Shown: positions 1 through 8,302 of the stretch, in pieces
Layout: each line of letters begins with the position of its first letter
Position numbering within the stretch: position 1 is the stretch's first letter
From: Ginsengibacter hankyongi
Lineage (GTDB): Bacteria; Bacteroidota; Bacteroidia; Chitinophagales; Chitinophagaceae
Reading direction: 5' to 3'
DNA length: 64,000 bases
NCBI RefSeq assembly: GCF_008710285.1
Contig: NZ_VYQF01000007.1
Coordinates: forward strand, 1-64,000
Translations under genes and position numbers: made by a program
Notes under the pieces: generated by a model
Databases searched by the model: none
Told to the model about the DNA's origin: nothing
What the model saw: only the letters and a program-made list of their open reading frames with translations

Positions 1-39
1 AAGAAAAATGAAAATTATCCTGTAAACCTATTGCAGAAT

Positions 40-561
40 TTATCTTTTAACCTGTAAACTTTTTTTAGGACGAGTCAATTCCTTGTCAATATACATTCTA
101 TACCTTTCACGAATCGAAGCAATTGCAACATTTGAAAACCCAATTGATAAAGCAGGTCCAATAATTAACATTGCTAATGACCAAAATAAAAAACTCGTCG
201 AGCCTGTCTGAATAAATTTATACAAATACGCTATTCCAAAAATAATTGTCACAAAGAATAAAAAGTATAACGCCATACTCGGTTTGGCTTTCGTTTTAAT
301 CTGAGTTGTCTCATTTCCCAATTCAACAACTTGTCCAATAAGTGTTGAACTATATTTTACACCTCTTGTATATGCCGGCGATATTGTGTCTATAGCAAAA
401 GTGTCACTATTCAAAAAACGACCTTTCATGTCATTGCTACTTAAAAATGTAACCTTTCTTTTTAAAACCTCTTCTATTTTAGCAAGAACAGTTTCTTTCG
501 ATTGATTATACGAGTAAGTCAAAGTGTCTGGATAAAAAAATGTCTTGAAATATCTTAGCAT
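40..561 (-). CDS. hypothetical membrane protein, 173 aa
   Basis: I do not recognise this family. The protein has a soluble N-terminal part of about 90 residues followed by two closely spaced hydrophobic segments (roughly residues 95-115 and 122-145) and a short basic tail ending in K/R-rich sequence, so it is probably an inner-membrane protein with both soluble parts on the same side. There is no signal peptide and no catalytic motif that I can see. The ATG start at the right-hand end is the first in frame. It reads in the same direction as the next gene (806-1387) but is separated from it by about 240 bp of inverted-repeat sequence, so the two are probably not one operon. The lack of functional connection to its neighbour is typical of cassette-like accessory genes. 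Confidence 0.6.
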   Translation of the reverse strand: MLRYFKTFFYPDTLTYSYNQSKETVLAKIEEVLKRKVTFLSSNDMKGRFLNSDTFAIDTISPAYTRGVKYSSTLIGQVVELGNETTQIKTKAKPSMALYFLFFVTIIFGIAYLYKFIQTGSTSFLFWSLAMLIIGPALSIGFSNVAIASIRERYRMYIDKELTRPKKSLQVKR

Positions 562-581
562 AGAGATGTCAATATTGTAGA

Positions 582-810
582 AGGTGCTTATTGCAGCTAA
601 CGTTCCCAGCTTTGCGGTCGGCGGGGCAATTGTTTTTACGTCGCCCCTGGCGACGAGTGCTGAACTGTGATACTAAAGATAAAATTTTAATCAAAAGCTT
701 AATAGATAAATGTCAGCCCGTACAAAAGCTAAATAAAATTACAGGTGATGACCGACGCTTTGCGTCGCCCCCCGCTGCCGCAAAACTGCATGTAAGGTGC
801 AGTTATTAGT
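582..810. repeat. imperfect inverted repeat with two internal hairpins, cassette-boundary-like
   Basis: The arm at 608-626 (AGCTTTGCGGTCGGCGGGG) is matched, imperfectly and inverted, by the arm at about 769-788. Inside lie two perfect small hairpins: 639-655 (CGTCGCC, loop CCT, GGCGACG) and 753-767 (CGACGC, loop TTT, GCGTCG). Outer ends both carry AAGGTGC (582-588 and 794-800). The G+C-rich arms stand out from the AT-rich surroundings. The structure resembles the large folded recombination sites between integron-type cassettes, but the canonical 7-bp core sites of integron attC are not exact here, so this is only a structural analogy. A 72-codon open frame through it is taken as chance. Confidence 0.45.
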
Positions 811-1387
811 ATCTCCATCTATTGATGTTTCCCAATTTATGCCAAGTGTCCCCATTTTTTTTAAATAAGGTCAACATCCCGCCTTCAAAACTATTAGAAA
901 TTGTCACAACTGCATATTCTTTAGAATTGTCAAATACAGGTCTTGACATGTAATAAAATTTACGGCTAACAAAGTCAGAGTTAAAATCATTGACGAACTT
1001 TCTGTAGTAGCGTATTTGTTTTTTGTCTGTCAACTTGAATTTCTTTAATACGTAATTGAAATCTACTGTTTCTTTGTAGCCTTCTGTCAAGATTGAAGTT
1101 GGAAGTTCTATGTCCAACCAAATGGATGTGTCAACAAGTTTGCTGTTTTGAATTATCTCAATTAAATATTTTGTGTAAATGGTTTGTTGGAAAACTTCTG
1201 AAAGGTAGTTTTTATATTCAGTTGTGTCGCCTATGTAAAGACGTGAATTGTTAAGCGGTACATTTTTTACAAATTGTCCGATTGATTTACTTGCTGTGTC
1301 AAGCAGGTTTTGAACTGATTTATCTTGTCCGAATGTTGAGGCAGCAATTACTATTAGTGTCAATAAAATGAGTGTGTGTCGGAACAT
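806..1387 (-). CDS. hypothetical secreted protein, 193 aa
   Basis: Unrecognised family. The first 20 residues form a typical signal peptide (hydrophobic LILLTLIVIAAS, cleavage expected after FGQ at residue 21), so the product should be exported to the periplasm or outer surface. The mature part is mixed alpha/beta with many charged and aromatic residues, ending in a tryptophan/arginine-rich beta-like tail. No cysteine pairs, lipobox or catalytic motif is visible. The gene is bounded on both sides by a 14-bp near-identical sequence in inverted orientation (792-805 and 1438-1451), which suggests it was acquired or is movable as a unit. Function cannot be assigned. Confidence 0.6.
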   Translation of the reverse strand: MFRHTLILLTLIVIAASTFGQDKSVQNLLDTASKSIGQFVKNVPLNNSRLYIGDTTEYKNYLSEVFQQTIYTKYLIEIIQNSKLVDTSIWLDIELPTSILTEGYKETVDFNYVLKKFKLTDKKQIRYYRKFVNDFNSDFVSRKFYYMSRPVFDNSKEYAVVTISNSFEGGMLTLFKKNGDTWHKLGNINRWRY

Positions 1388-1427
1388 AAATTTTATGTCA
1401 AGATGTAAAGGTGAAGGGAATTACACA

Positions 1428-1466
1428 AGCTGAAATATAATTGCACCTTACGTTTGTATTTCAGCT
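1428..1466. repeat. perfect 10-bp inverted repeat upstream of the secreted hypothetical
   Basis: AGCTGAAATA at 1428-1437 is exactly reverse-complementary to TATTTCAGCT at 1457-1466, with a 19-nt loop. The loop contains TAATTGCACCTTAC (1438-1451), which matches the reverse complement of 792-805 at 13 of 14 positions. It could be a cassette boundary or an operator for the gene at 806-1387. Confidence 0.5.
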
Positions 1467-1734
1467 AAAATACGCTACTTCTTTTAGAAAACAATTTTTC
1501 TTAAGTCCTGCTTTTTAAACGTTTATAATAAAATACGCGGTTCCCCATGGGTAGCTTAAATACAACTATGTTAACTTTAAATTATCCAACGGGCTAATAA
1601 TTTTTACGAGATTTTTATTGCTGGTGTGCAGGTAGTGTAAAGTAGTTTTCAAATCATTATGGCAACCGAAACAATAAAGCTTCAGTTTCGTGTGCCACAA
1701 ACCTGGGCGTAGCAAAAACCTTTTTCGTTTATAA

Positions 1735-1754
1735 TAACGGTTACCTGGTATACG
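1735..1754 (+). repeat. 20-bp direct repeat, left copy
   Basis: TAACGGTTACCTGGTATACG here is repeated with one mismatch at 2133-2152. The two copies lie on either side of the 21-bp tandem array, about 400 bp apart, so they delimit a repeat-containing unit. Confidence 0.6.
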
Positions 1755-1789
1755 AATATACGAAAACCGTCCGCCCCACACTGGCAGAT

Positions 1790-1999
1790 GAACGCATAAA
1801 ACTCATTACTGAACGCATAGAATTTTCTTCAAAGTATATAGCACGTACTGTTAAGCGCATAAAAGGTTTACTGGAACGCATAAGAGCTACACTGGAACTT
1901 ATAAGAGCTTCACTGGAACGCATAGCATCTCCACTGGAGCGAATAACATCCTCACTGGAACGAATAATATTTACACTGGAACGAGCAAAATTTTTACCG
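1790..1999. repeat. tandem array of ten 21-bp repeats
   Basis: Units start at 1790, 1811, 1832, 1853, 1874, 1895, 1916, 1937, 1958 and 1979, each 21 bp, with a consensus close to GAACGCATAAnAnnTncACTG. The central units (1874-1957) are best conserved; the outer ones and 1832-1852 are degenerate. Because 21 is a multiple of three the minus strand is open and encodes a heptad-like MRSSxAL repeat, but there is no supporting start context or stable protein pattern, so I treat the array as non-coding. It is not a CRISPR array because there are no unique spacers. It lies between two 20-bp direct repeats. Confidence 0.75.
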
Positions 2000-2132
2000 G
2001 GATAAAAAAAATTTCAACAGCAAATAACAATGGGCATGCGAAAAGAAAAGGTACTGCTTTAGTTTATTCTGTTCACTAACAATAGTTTAAATAGTTGCTT
2101 CTTACTTAATGTTATAAGAAAATTTTTGTGGG

Positions 2133-2152
2133 TAACGGTTACCGGGTATACG
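2133..2152 (+). repeat. 20-bp direct repeat, right copy
   Basis: TAACGGTTACCGGGTATACG, 19 of 20 identical to 1735-1754. It ends 90 bp before the start codon of the gene at 2243, so it also lies in the probable promoter region of that gene. Confidence 0.6.
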
Positions 2153-2242
2153 CAGGTAAAACATTTTTCATCCATGTAAAATAAAAATAGCAATTGTCCG
2201 TTTTTTGTCACATAATTAATTTTTCAACAAAACCAACTTCTT

Positions 2243-3193
2243 ATGAAGACAAGTAAAAACAACTACAGTGCCCCACAGGAAATCCTTTACTCCGTTTGTA
2301 ATGCTGCCTGGTATTTGTGCAGCCAGTATCTTACCCGTTTTACCGCTCTTAACGCATTTTACACGGAAGCTTTTGTAGCTAATGCCCTGCAGGCCGTGCA
2401 GGATGCTAAAGCGCTTCCTGATAGCCGCCAAACCCTGGCCGCCCGCAAAGAAGCACGCATAAACCTTAGCAATGCTACCCGGCAGGTGCAGGCCAACTGG
2501 CAATTGCTTAAGGTGTACATTACAAAGGCATTTGCTGCAGACATGGTGGCGACCAAGCTGGAAGCGGCCGGTGGCTCCTTGTATGCCAAAGCCTCTGTTG
2601 ATAACTGGAGCGCTGTGCGCAGCCTTATTGATACTGCCAATGGTTTTATTGCTAATAACCTGGCAGACCTTGCGGCTAACGAAAACATGCCCGCGACTTT
2701 TCCGGCACTGTTTAAAACTGATGGTGATAATTGTATTGAGCTTTCAGTAATCTACGCCCAGGCAAATATGGAAAAGGAGGCAGCAACCAGAGCCAGAATA
2801 GATGCTAATAACGCCATCTATGCAGGCGTTATGGAAATGCTTAAGGATGGTCAGCAAATATTTAAGGATGACCTTGCTACAAAAAAACAGTTTACATTTA
2901 GTTATCTTGTATTAATGTACCAGGCAGGGGGCTCCGCAAGTCTTAAGGGGTATATTATAAATAGTGATAACTTGCCTATTGAGGGAGTTACTATCGCGTC
3001 GCAGGATGGAAAATATTTTGCCACTACCGATGCAAAGGGTTACTATCGCATTACCCGCATTGCCGAAGGTACATACCAATTTAGTATAACATGCCCCGGC
3101 TACAACCCGTTAGTTCAAACAATTTCTTTTGCTGCTGGCACAGCCAGCAAAGGCGATTTTGAAATGACGAACGAAATGACGAAAGCAGCATAA
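2243..3193 (+). CDS. helical protein with C-terminal carboxypeptidase-regulatory-like domain, 316 aa
   Basis: Residues 1-230 are predicted alpha-helical, rich in alanine, asparagine and glutamine, with no signal peptide or membrane segment. Residues from about 233 to 312 form a carboxypeptidase-regulatory-like (CarboxypepD_reg) beta-sandwich; the typical pattern is visible in LKGYIINSDNLPIEGVTI, TTDAKGYYRITRIAEGTY and PGYNPLVQTI. In Bacteroidota this domain usually sits on exported outer-membrane proteins, so a form without export signal is unusual. It is followed by a good intrinsic terminator and preceded by the tandem-repeat region, so it is probably transcribed alone. The helical part is not a family I recognise; a structural or cell-surface role would be a guess. 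Confidence 0.7.
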   Translation: MKTSKNNYSAPQEILYSVCNAAWYLCSQYLTRFTALNAFYTEAFVANALQAVQDAKALPDSRQTLAARKEARINLSNATRQVQANWQLLKVYITKAFAADMVATKLEAAGGSLYAKASVDNWSAVRSLIDTANGFIANNLADLAANENMPATFPALFKTDGDNCIELSVIYAQANMEKEAATRARIDANNAIYAGVMEMLKDGQQIFKDDLATKKQFTFSYLVLMYQAGGSASLKGYIINSDNLPIEGVTIASQDGKYFATTDAKGYYRITRIAEGTYQFSITCPGYNPLVQTISFAAGTASKGDFEMTNEMTKAA

Positions 3194-3217
3194 AATATTA
3201 ACAAACCACCGGCTACG

Positions 3218-3243
3218 GGCCGCCTGAAAAGGTGGCCTTTTTT
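3218..3243 (+). terminator. intrinsic terminator after the CarboxypepD_reg protein
   Basis: GGCCGCC (3218-3224) can pair with GGTGGCC (3231-3237) around the loop TGAAAA with one G-T wobble, and is followed at once by six T residues. It lies 25 bp after the stop codon at 3193. Confidence 0.75.
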
Positions 3244-3440
3244 GTGGATAGGTTAACCGTTATGTCCATTACTTTACCGGCGGGTACCAGCTGCAAAGAG
3301 CGCTACCTCAAAATTTTTTTATATCTATTGAGAGAAATACCGAACTTTAAAAAATTATTTCTGCCCTGAACAAACGATTGACGACAGAGATTTTATCTCG
3401 CAGAAATATTTATTAGCTTACTGAATAACCAGCACTCAAA

Positions 3441-5762
3441 ATGAGATCAAAATTATTTTTTGTAACTGCATTGTTTTTTATAACAGTATGTACGTGGGTT
3501 TCGTGCATGAATAGCGACGATAGTAATGATCCCGCCTTACCGGATGTGGTGAGCTATAACTTTCACATTCGCCCTATTTTATCGGATAAATGTTTTAAAT
3601 GCCATGGACCGGACGTGAGTAAACAGCAAGCCGGGCTTCGGTTGGATTATGCAAAGTATGCTTATGCGCCACTTACAAAAATGAAGGGCGCGTTTGCTAT
3701 TGTTCCGGGAAAGCCTGACGAATCGGAATTGTATAAACGCATCTCATCAACCGATTCTTCTTATATGATGCCGGATCCTGAAGCCCATCTTGGCGCATTA
3801 ACTCCTTATCAAATAAAATTATTCAGGAAATGGATTGAACAAGGTGCCAAATACGAAACGCATTGGGCCTTTGTACAACCTAAAAAAAGTGCTTTGCCAA
3901 ATGTGCAGGATAAGGCGTGGCCGAAGAATGAAATAGATTATTTCATTCTTGCCAAACAGGAAGAGATGGGACTAAAACATAATCCCGAAGCAGATAAAGA
4001 AAGGTTGTTGAAGCGGGTTTCACTTGACCTTACCGGTTTGCCACCAACAGAACAAATGATGAATCAGTTTATGGCGGACAAGGATCCAAAAGCATATGAA
4101 AAAATGGTGGATGAGTTATTGAACACGCCCCAATACGGCGAAAAGATGGCGGTGCATTGGCTGGATATTGGCCGCTATGCCGATAGCTATGGTTACCAGG
4201 ATGATAATATAAGAACGCAATGGCCATGGCGCGACTGGGTAATTCATGCATTTAATGAAAACATGCCCTACAACCAGTTTATAACCTGGCAAATCGCCGG
4301 AGACATGCTGCCCAATGCGAACAAGGAAGAAATTTTAGCAACGGCTTTTTTCCGCAACCATAAGTATACGGAAGAAGGTGGGATTATACCGGAAGAATAT
4401 CGTGTTGAATATAATATTGATAAAACAAAAACTTTTGGCAGGGGTATAATAGGACTCACGGTTGAGTGCGCCCAATGCCACGATCATAAATATGATCCCA
4501 TATCCCAAAAGGACTATTACCAGTTATACGCTTTTTTTAATAACAGTAAGGAAGAAGGATTTGAAGGCGATGTGGGAGTTTCAAAACCGGCAAAGAAACC
4601 AATACTCAATATCGATAAAGAAGATCTTCAAAACGTGCTTTCATTTATCAATTATAAAGATATGTCCAAATTAATGGTTTCGGTTATGGGTGACCGTGAT
4701 ACACTTAGAAAAACGTTTATCCTTAACCGTGGTGTGTATGATCATCCCACCTATGAGGTATTGCCATCTGCACCGAAAGCTGTTTTATTTTATGATACAG
4801 TTAATCTTCCACGTAACCGCCTTGGTCTTGCAGAGTGGACCGTTAGTAAAAAGAATCCGCTTACTGCCCGTGTTTTTGTAAATCAAATGTGGCAGGAAAT
4901 TTTTGGAAGGGGATTGGTAAAAACTTCCGGTGACTTTGGTATGCAGGGTGAACTACCTTCTCACCCTGAATTGCTGGATTGGCTTGCTGTTGATTTTATG
5001 GATCATGGATGGGATATAAAAAGGTTGATGAAACAAATTGTAACATCAGCCACTTATCGCCAATCAGGAAATATTGTTGACGACAATAATAAAAAAGATC
5101 CTGAAAATGTTTACCTGTCGCGTTCACCGCGATTGAGGGTGCAGGCCGAATTTGTGAAGGATATTATTTTGGCCAGCAGCGGCTTATTAGTAAAAACAAT
5201 TGGCGGACCTAGTGTAAAACCTTACCAGCCCAAAGGTCTTTGGGAAAGCGCAACATCGGGCAGGGGAGTGCTGGCAACATATAAGCAGGATAAAGGTGAC
5301 AACCTTTACCGCAGGGGAATGTACACGTTTATAAAACTAACGGTGCCACCGCCCAACATGGCCATCTTTGATGCAAGCAACCGCGACCTTTGCGAAGTGC
5401 ATAGGTCAATAACCAGTACGCCTTTACAGGCGTTAATGATGATGAACGATCCTACAGTTCTTGAAGCATCAAGAGTGCTTGCTCAAAAACTACTCGAACA
5501 AAAAAGTTCAACGGATGAAAAAATTACCAGGGCATTTCGCCGGATCATTTGCCGCATGCCGGATAAAAAGGAATTGGATATTCTTAAAAATTATTTTGGA
5601 GAACAGTTGCAGCAATTCAAACAAAAAAAATTAAATGCCCCGGCCACTATTAAAGTGGGCGAATATCCTTATGATGATAAAGCTGATGTAAATTCAACAG
5701 CAGCATTAATGAAAGTTATCGTTACAATTTATAACATGGAAGAAGCCATAACAAAATCCTGA
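3441..5762 (+). CDS. planctomycete-type cytochrome c lipoprotein (PSCyt1-PSCyt2-PSD1 domains), 773 aa
   Basis: The N-terminus is a lipoprotein signal (hydrophobic stretch to TWVSC, lipidated cysteine expected at residue 22), so it is anchored outside the cytoplasm. A heme-c motif CFKCH at residues 51-55 begins the PSCyt1 domain; the DUF1549 (PSCyt2) region follows at about 160-370 and contains a second CAQCH motif near residue 342 with the familiar DHKYDPISQKDYYQLY context; the DUF1553 (PSD1) region occupies about 460-740, with NPLTARVFVNQMW and STPLQALMMMNDP. This architecture is a hallmark of Planctomycetes and is also found in some Bacteroidota. Biochemical function is not established; extracytoplasmic electron transfer is implied by the heme sites. 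The stop is 2 bp before the next start, so it is translationally linked to the DUF1501 gene. Confidence 0.9.
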   Translation: MRSKLFFVTALFFITVCTWVSCMNSDDSNDPALPDVVSYNFHIRPILSDKCFKCHGPDVSKQQAGLRLDYAKYAYAPLTKMKGAFAIVPGKPDESELYKRISSTDSSYMMPDPEAHLGALTPYQIKLFRKWIEQGAKYETHWAFVQPKKSALPNVQDKAWPKNEIDYFILAKQEEMGLKHNPEADKERLLKRVSLDLTGLPPTEQMMNQFMADKDPKAYEKMVDELLNTPQYGEKMAVHWLDIGRYADSYGYQDDNIRTQWPWRDWVIHAFNENMPYNQFITWQIAGDMLPNANKEEILATAFFRNHKYTEEGGIIPEEYRVEYNIDKTKTFGRGIIGLTVECAQCHDHKYDPISQKDYYQLYAFFNNSKEEGFEGDVGVSKPAKKPILNIDKEDLQNVLSFINYKDMSKLMVSVMGDRDTLRKTFILNRGVYDHPTYEVLPSAPKAVLFYDTVNLPRNRLGLAEWTVSKKNPLTARVFVNQMWQEIFGRGLVKTSGDFGMQGELPSHPELLDWLAVDFMDHGWDIKRLMKQIVTSATYRQSGNIVDDNNKKDPENVYLSRSPRLRVQAEFVKDIILASSGLLVKTIGGPSVKPYQPKGLWESATSGRGVLATYKQDKGDNLYRRGMYTFIKLTVPPPNMAIFDASNRDLCEVHRSITSTPLQALMMMNDPTVLEASRVLAQKLLEQKSSTDEKITRAFRRIICRMPDKKELDILKNYFGEQLQQFKQKKLNAPATIKVGEYPYDDKADVNSTAALMKVIVTIYNMEEAITKS

Positions 5763-5764
5763 TT

Positions 5765-7213
5765 ATGAACAAAGAATTTTTAGAACACAATCTTGGTATT
5801 AACCGCCGTAAATTTCTTTCAAGGCTCAGCCTGGGCATTGGAAGTGTTGCATTAGGATCATTGCTTATCCCGGACCTTTTTGGAAGTAAGAGTGATGAAG
5901 AGATGTTGGTGACCGGCCTTCCGCAATTTGCGCCTAAGGCAAAGAGGATTATTTATTTATTTCAAAATGGTGCGCCATCGCAACTGGACCTTTTTGATTA
6001 TAAACCAAAATTGCAGGAAATGTTCGGGCAGGATCTTCCTGCGTCTATCCGTATGGGTCAGAGGCTCACCGGGATGACGGCTGATCAGAAAAAATTTCCA
6101 CTGGCAGGCACTACTTTTAAATTCAATCAATATGGGCAAACGGGTGCCTGGATGAGTGAATTGTTGCCGCATACTTCAAAAATTGCTGATGATTTATGCA
6201 TCATCAAAAGCATGTACACCGAAGCGATCAATCATGATCCGGCGCTTACTTTTTTCCAAACCGGTGCGCAGGTGGGTAACCGTCCGAGTATGGGCTCATG
6301 GCTCAGTTACGGTCTTGGTAGTGAAAATAAAAACCTTCCGGCCTTTTGTGTTTTATTATCAAAAGGAAAAGGAAACGGGCAAGGTGTTTATTCAAAATTA
6401 TGGAGCAATGGTTTCCTGGATTCTGTTTACCAGGGCGTACAATTTAGCAGTGGCGAAAATCCGGTATTGTATCTCAATAATCATGAAGGCATCGATAAAA
6501 ATGATCGCAGGAAAATGCTGGATGTATTAGCCGGGTTAAATGAAGAATCTTTTAAACAAACAAACGACCCGGAAGTTCATGCTAAAATACAACAGTATGA
6601 ACTGGCTTATAGAATGCAAACTGCGGTTCCGGAAGTTACAGACCTTAGTAAAGAGCCTGAAGATACTATCAAACTTTATGGACCCGATTGCCTTGTTCCC
6701 GGAACCTATGCGGCTAATTGCTTATTGGCAAGAAAATTATCGGAAAATGGAGTTCGTTTTGTGCAACTATATCACCAGGGCTGGGATGGTCATAATAATC
6801 TACCGGCAGAAATTCGCGGGCAATGTATGGATACAGACCAGGCTTCTGCTGCGCTCATTACAGATTTAAAACAAAGAGGTTTATTGGATGAAACATTAGT
6901 AATATGGGGAGGAGAATTTGGACGGACCAATTATTGCCAGGGTGTTCTTAAAAAAGATAACTATGGCCGCGATCATCATCCCCGTTGCTTTACAATATGG
7001 ATGGCGGGCGGCGGCGTAAAGCCGGGTGTATATGGCGAGACAGATGAATTTGGATACAACGTTACCCAAAATGGCGTGCATGTACACGACTTCCATGCAA
7101 CCGTTTTAAATCTTATGGGAATTGATCATGAAAAATTAGTATTTAAACATTTGGGAAGAAGATATCGCTTAACAGACGTGGCCGGCACAGTGGTTAAGGG
7201 TATCATCGCTTAA
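5765..7213 (+). CDS. DUF1501 domain-containing protein, Tat-exported, 482 aa
   Basis: The N-terminus has a twin-arginine signal (NRRKFLSRLSLG at residues 13-24, then a hydrophobic stretch), so the folded protein is probably exported. The rest is a DUF1501 domain, a distant member of the alkaline phosphatase/sulfatase fold: IIYLFQNGAPSQLDLFDYKP near the start, VIWGGEFGRTNYCQG in the middle and GRDHHPRCFTIWMAGGGVK near the end, with many His/Asp residues that could bind metal. DUF1501 genes almost always follow PSCyt1/PSD1 genes in planctomycete clusters, as here with a 2-bp gap. No enzymatic activity has been firmly assigned; the pair is thought to act together outside the cytoplasm. Confidence 0.9.
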   Translation: MNKEFLEHNLGINRRKFLSRLSLGIGSVALGSLLIPDLFGSKSDEEMLVTGLPQFAPKAKRIIYLFQNGAPSQLDLFDYKPKLQEMFGQDLPASIRMGQRLTGMTADQKKFPLAGTTFKFNQYGQTGAWMSELLPHTSKIADDLCIIKSMYTEAINHDPALTFFQTGAQVGNRPSMGSWLSYGLGSENKNLPAFCVLLSKGKGNGQGVYSKLWSNGFLDSVYQGVQFSSGENPVLYLNNHEGIDKNDRRKMLDVLAGLNEESFKQTNDPEVHAKIQQYELAYRMQTAVPEVTDLSKEPEDTIKLYGPDCLVPGTYAANCLLARKLSENGVRFVQLYHQGWDGHNNLPAEIRGQCMDTDQASAALITDLKQRGLLDETLVIWGGEFGRTNYCQGVLKKDNYGRDHHPRCFTIWMAGGGVKPGVYGETDEFGYNVTQNGVHVHDFHATVLNLMGIDHEKLVFKHLGRRYRLTDVAGTVVKGIIA

Positions 7214-7273
7214 TATTTATTGAACGGATTGCATGATGAAACTAATAAACTTATTAACTAATTAACTAAGAAA

Positions 7274-8302
7274 ATGCAACGCAGAAATTTTATAAGAAAT
7301 ACATCATTAAGCATGGCTGCGTTAATGATTAAGCCGCCAATACCAATGAAAGAAGATACAATTCTTGGGCAAGGCAATAAGCGTTATAAATTAGATAACC
7401 ACTGGAGCCAGGCGGATGTTGCAAAATATCCTGTGAATGATTGCCATGAAATGATACAGGATAGTAAAGGGCGAATATTATTGCTTACCAATGAAACGCA
7501 TAACAATGTGCTCATTTACGATAAGAAAGGAAAAATATTAGACACGTGGGGACACGAGTATCCCGGAGCACACGGGCTCACTTTATTTGATGAGAATGGA
7601 ACTGAAGTTTTATTCATTTGTGATAATGCCCGTCACCAGGTAATTAAAACCACTATTGATGGAAGAGTGTTGATGACATTGGATTATCCTAAAGAGACTG
7701 GTCAATACACCAAGCCGGAAGAATATATTCCAACAGAAACTGCGATTACGCCTAACGGTGATATATATGTTGCTGATGGATATGGAAAAGATTTTATCAT
7801 TCATTATGATGCGTCCGGCCGTTATCTTGGCTACTTCGGCGGAAGAGGACCTGAAGAAAAGCACCTCTTGAATGCGCACGGTATTTGCCTGGATTTCAGG
7901 GATGGCAACCAACCCAATTTAATTATTACGTCACGGCAGCAAAATGCATTTAAACGTTATACTCTAAGTGGCGAATTCATCAATACCATTTCGCTGCCGG
8001 GTGCATGGGTATGCAGGCCTGTTATAAAAGGTGATTATTTATATTCTGCTGTATTGCAAACAAATTCAAGACAGGGACAGCACTCAGGCTGGGTAACCAT
8101 TTTAGATAAAAATTATAAAGTAGTTTCCAATCTTGCCGGTTCAGTTCCCAATTATGTAGATGGCAAACTGGATGAAATGTATCAAACCATAAAATGTTTT
8201 TCTTATCCGCATGATGTATGCATCGATGATGAAGAAAATTTATACATTGCTCAATGGAATTCAGGGAAAGTATATCCTTATAAATTATCTCCCGTTATTT
8301 GA
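7274..8302 (+). CDS. NHL-type six-bladed beta-propeller protein, exported, 342 aa
   Basis: It begins MQRRNFIRNTSLSMAALMI, a Tat-like signal. The remainder shows repeated NHL/propeller strands, for example HEMIQDSKGRILLLTNETHN, ETAITPNGDIYVADGYGKD, NAHGICLDFRDGNQPNLIIT and PHDVCIDDEENLYIAQW, typical of extracellular six-bladed propellers related to peptidyl-hydroxyglycine lyase and SMP-30-like folds. In clusters of this kind such propellers are thought to bind ligand or scaffold partners; no catalytic residues can be named with confidence. Its stop codon overlaps the start of the next gene (TGATG), indicating translational coupling. Confidence 0.85.
   Translation: MQRRNFIRNTSLSMAALMIKPPIPMKEDTILGQGNKRYKLDNHWSQADVAKYPVNDCHEMIQDSKGRILLLTNETHNNVLIYDKKGKILDTWGHEYPGAHGLTLFDENGTEVLFICDNARHQVIKTTIDGRVLMTLDYPKETGQYTKPEEYIPTETAITPNGDIYVADGYGKDFIIHYDASGRYLGYFGGRGPEEKHLLNAHGICLDFRDGNQPNLIITSRQQNAFKRYTLSGEFINTISLPGAWVCRPVIKGDYLYSAVLQTNSRQGQHSGWVTILDKNYKVVSNLAGSVPNYVDGKLDEMYQTIKCFSYPHDVCIDDEENLYIAQWNSGKVYPYKLSPVI

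Noticed and set aside
591-809. 72-codon open frame on the plus strand
   Set aside because: It runs through the inverted-repeat structure, has odd composition and overlaps the end of the gene at 806-1387; taken as chance.
1566-1923. Two overlapping short frames on the minus strand, one with MRSSxAL heptads
   Set aside because: The heptad pattern only reflects the 21-bp DNA repeat; the two frames overlap each other and have no start context.
1790-1999. CRISPR array
   Set aside because: Units are contiguous 21-bp repeats without spacers, and no cas genes are present.
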